DNA of 5,588 bases from Pseudomonadota bacterium (lineage in GTDB: Bacteria > Pseudomonadota > Alphaproteobacteria > Rhizobiales > Xanthobacteraceae), in the NCBI GenBank assembly GCA_023390695.1, contig JAEWCJ010000445.1, positions 1-5,588 on the forward strand, in the 5' to 3' direction. This document shows, one piece after another, positions 4,548 to 5,588 of the stretch (positions are counted from its first letter, which is position 1; every line of letters begins with the position of its first letter). A program made the translations under genes and the position numbers. The notes under the pieces were generated by a model. The model was given only the letters and a program-made list of their open reading frames with translations. It searched no databases and was not told where the DNA came from.

Positions 4548-5588
4548 TGATCATTTCAAATCGCGTCGCGGTGCCGCGTGCGGGCAATCGTGCCGGCGGG
4601 CTGGAAGTCGCCGTGCTCGCAGCGCTGAAAAAACATCCCGGCATCTGGTTCGGGTGGAGCGGGCGCGTGTCGAGCCGGGGTCTGGAGACCAAGACCATCG
4701 AGGCCGACAATATCTCCTATGTGCTCACCGACCTGCCCAAGGAAGACTACAACGAATATTACAACGGCTTCGCCAATCGCGTGTTGTGGCCGATCCTGCA
4801 TTACCGGCTCGATCTCGCGGAATTCTCCCGCCGCGATCTCGGCGGCTATCTGCGCGTCAACGAGCATTTCGCCAATGAACTGCACAAGATCCTGAAGCCG
4901 GACGACGTGATCTGGGTGCACGATTACCACCTGATCACGCTGGCCAAGGCCCTGCGCGAACGCGGACACAAGAACCGGATCGGCTTCTTCCTGCACACGC
5001 CGTTTCCGCCGCCGGAGATCATCACCGCCTTGCCGCAGCACGAGCGCATCATCTGGTCGCTCAGCCATTACGATCTCGTCGGCTTCCAGACCGAGATCGA
5101 TGCGGCCAACTATGCGCGTTACGTCGAAACCGAATGCCGCTATCCGCTCAAGGGCCACTGGTCCTATGAGACGGGCGAGCGCCGCGTGAAGATCGGCGTG
5201 TTTCCGGTCGGCATCGAGGTGGAATCCTTCAGCCGCATGGCGCGGCGGGCCGCACGCTCGTCCTTCGTCAACGGCGTGCTGTCGAGCCTGTCCGGCCGCG
5301 CCATGATCATCGGAGTCGACCGGCTCGATTATTCGAAAGGGATCGACGCCCGCATCGACGCCTTCGAGCATTTCCTGGCCAGCAATCCGGAATGGCACAA
5401 CAACGTCACCTACCTGCAGATCACCCCGAAAAGCCGGTCGACCATCCAGGAATATGCGGAGATGGAACGACTGGTCAGCGAGAAGGTCGGCCACGTCAAC
5501 GGCAATTACGGCGAAGCCTCCTGGACGCCGATCCGCTACATCATCCGTGCGCATAGCCGCACGGCTCTGGCCTGCCTTTATTACGCAT
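4535..5588 (+). CDS. otsA: Trehalose-6-phosphate synthase, GT20 (3' end outside window)
   Basis: OtsA makes trehalose-6-phosphate from a nucleotide-activated glucose (normally UDP-glucose) and glucose-6-phosphate. The first 351 residues are present; relatives run about 460-490, so roughly a quarter is missing. The sequence starts MARLVIISNRVAVP, with Arg10, the AGGL loop (20-23), FGWSG (39-43, Trp41), YYNGFANRVLWP (75-86; Tyr76, Trp85), WVHDYHL (127-133, Asp130), FFLHTPFP (151-158, His154), and VDRLDYSKGI (261-270), whose Arg263 and Lys268 match the phosphate-contacting Arg262 and Lys267 of the E. coli enzyme. Every acceptor and donor residue visible so far is intact. The start is a TTG with a good GGAGG seven bases upstream, 13 bases inside the GH15 gene, so translation is probably coupled to it. 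The frame is open to the window edge with no sign of damage. Confidence 0.96.
   Translation, partial: MARLVIISNRVAVPRAGNRAGGLEVAVLAALKKHPGIWFGWSGRVSSRGLETKTIEADNISYVLTDLPKEDYNEYYNGFANRVLWPILHYRLDLAEFSRRDLGGYLRVNEHFANELHKILKPDDVIWVHDYHLITLAKALRERGHKNRIGFFLHTPFPPPEIITALPQHERIIWSLSHYDLVGFQTEIDAANYARYVETECRYPLKGHWSYETGERRVKIGVFPVGIEVESFSRMARRAARSSFVNGVLSSLSGRAMIIGVDRLDYSKGIDARIDAFEHFLASNPEWHNNVTYLQITPKSRSTIQEYAEMERLVSEKVGHVNGNYGEASWTPIRYIIRAHSRTALACLYYA

Noticed and set aside
4547..4549. GTG at 4547 as the otsA start
   Set aside because: It would remove the conserved residues before IISNR and lies 19 bases from the only good Shine-Dalgarno, whereas the TTG at 4535 is at seven bases.
4556..5554. 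332-codon open frame antisense to otsA
   Set aside because: Shadow of the clearly real otsA; no family motif and composition typical of antisense frames in high-GC3 genes.

Overview
The window is GC-rich, tightly packed bacterial DNA. It most resembles an alphaproteobacterium of the Hyphomicrobiales (Bradyrhizobium, Rhodopseudomonas, Methylobacterium or similar). I infer this from the otsB / GH15 hydrolase / otsA gene order, the UdgX-type uracil-DNA protein, and promoter-like sites matching the alphaproteobacterial general-stress sigma factor EcfG (GGAAC-N16/17-CGTT). No species can be named from the sequence alone.

Layout. Positions 2-169 (+) hold the open 3' end of an unrecognised acidic, proline-rich protein. 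It meets, tail to tail with one base between stop codons, a leftward pair: a short-chain dehydrogenase of the YghA/YdaD type (171-1022, -) preceded by a UdgX-family uracil-DNA glycosylase-like protein (1076-1684, -). A 218-bp divergent control region (1685-1902) separates these from a rightward operon: otsB trehalose-6-phosphate phosphatase (1903-2760), a GH15 glucoamylase/trehalase-type hydrolase (2757-4547) and otsA trehalose-6-phosphate synthase (4535 to the window end, 3' truncated). All three genes overlap and are probably translationally coupled.

How it works together. OtsA joins glucose from a nucleotide sugar to glucose-6-phosphate, OtsB removes the phosphate to give trehalose, and the GH15 enzyme between them may hydrolyse trehalose or another alpha-glucoside. 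Trehalose is a common osmotic and desiccation protectant. The leftward genes look like DNA-damage and redox stress functions.

The main hidden signal is regulatory. Two sites match the EcfG promoter consensus exactly, one just in front of udgX and one just in front of the dehydrogenase. A third near-match (GGAAC-N16-CATT) faces otsB and lies in a perfect inverted repeat. This suggests a small general-stress island. The promoter sites also revise the start codons: the dehydrogenase starts at 1022 behind an AGGAGG, and udgX probably starts at 1684 on a nearly leaderless mRNA. No RNA genes, mobile elements, CRISPR arrays or convincing terminators were seen.
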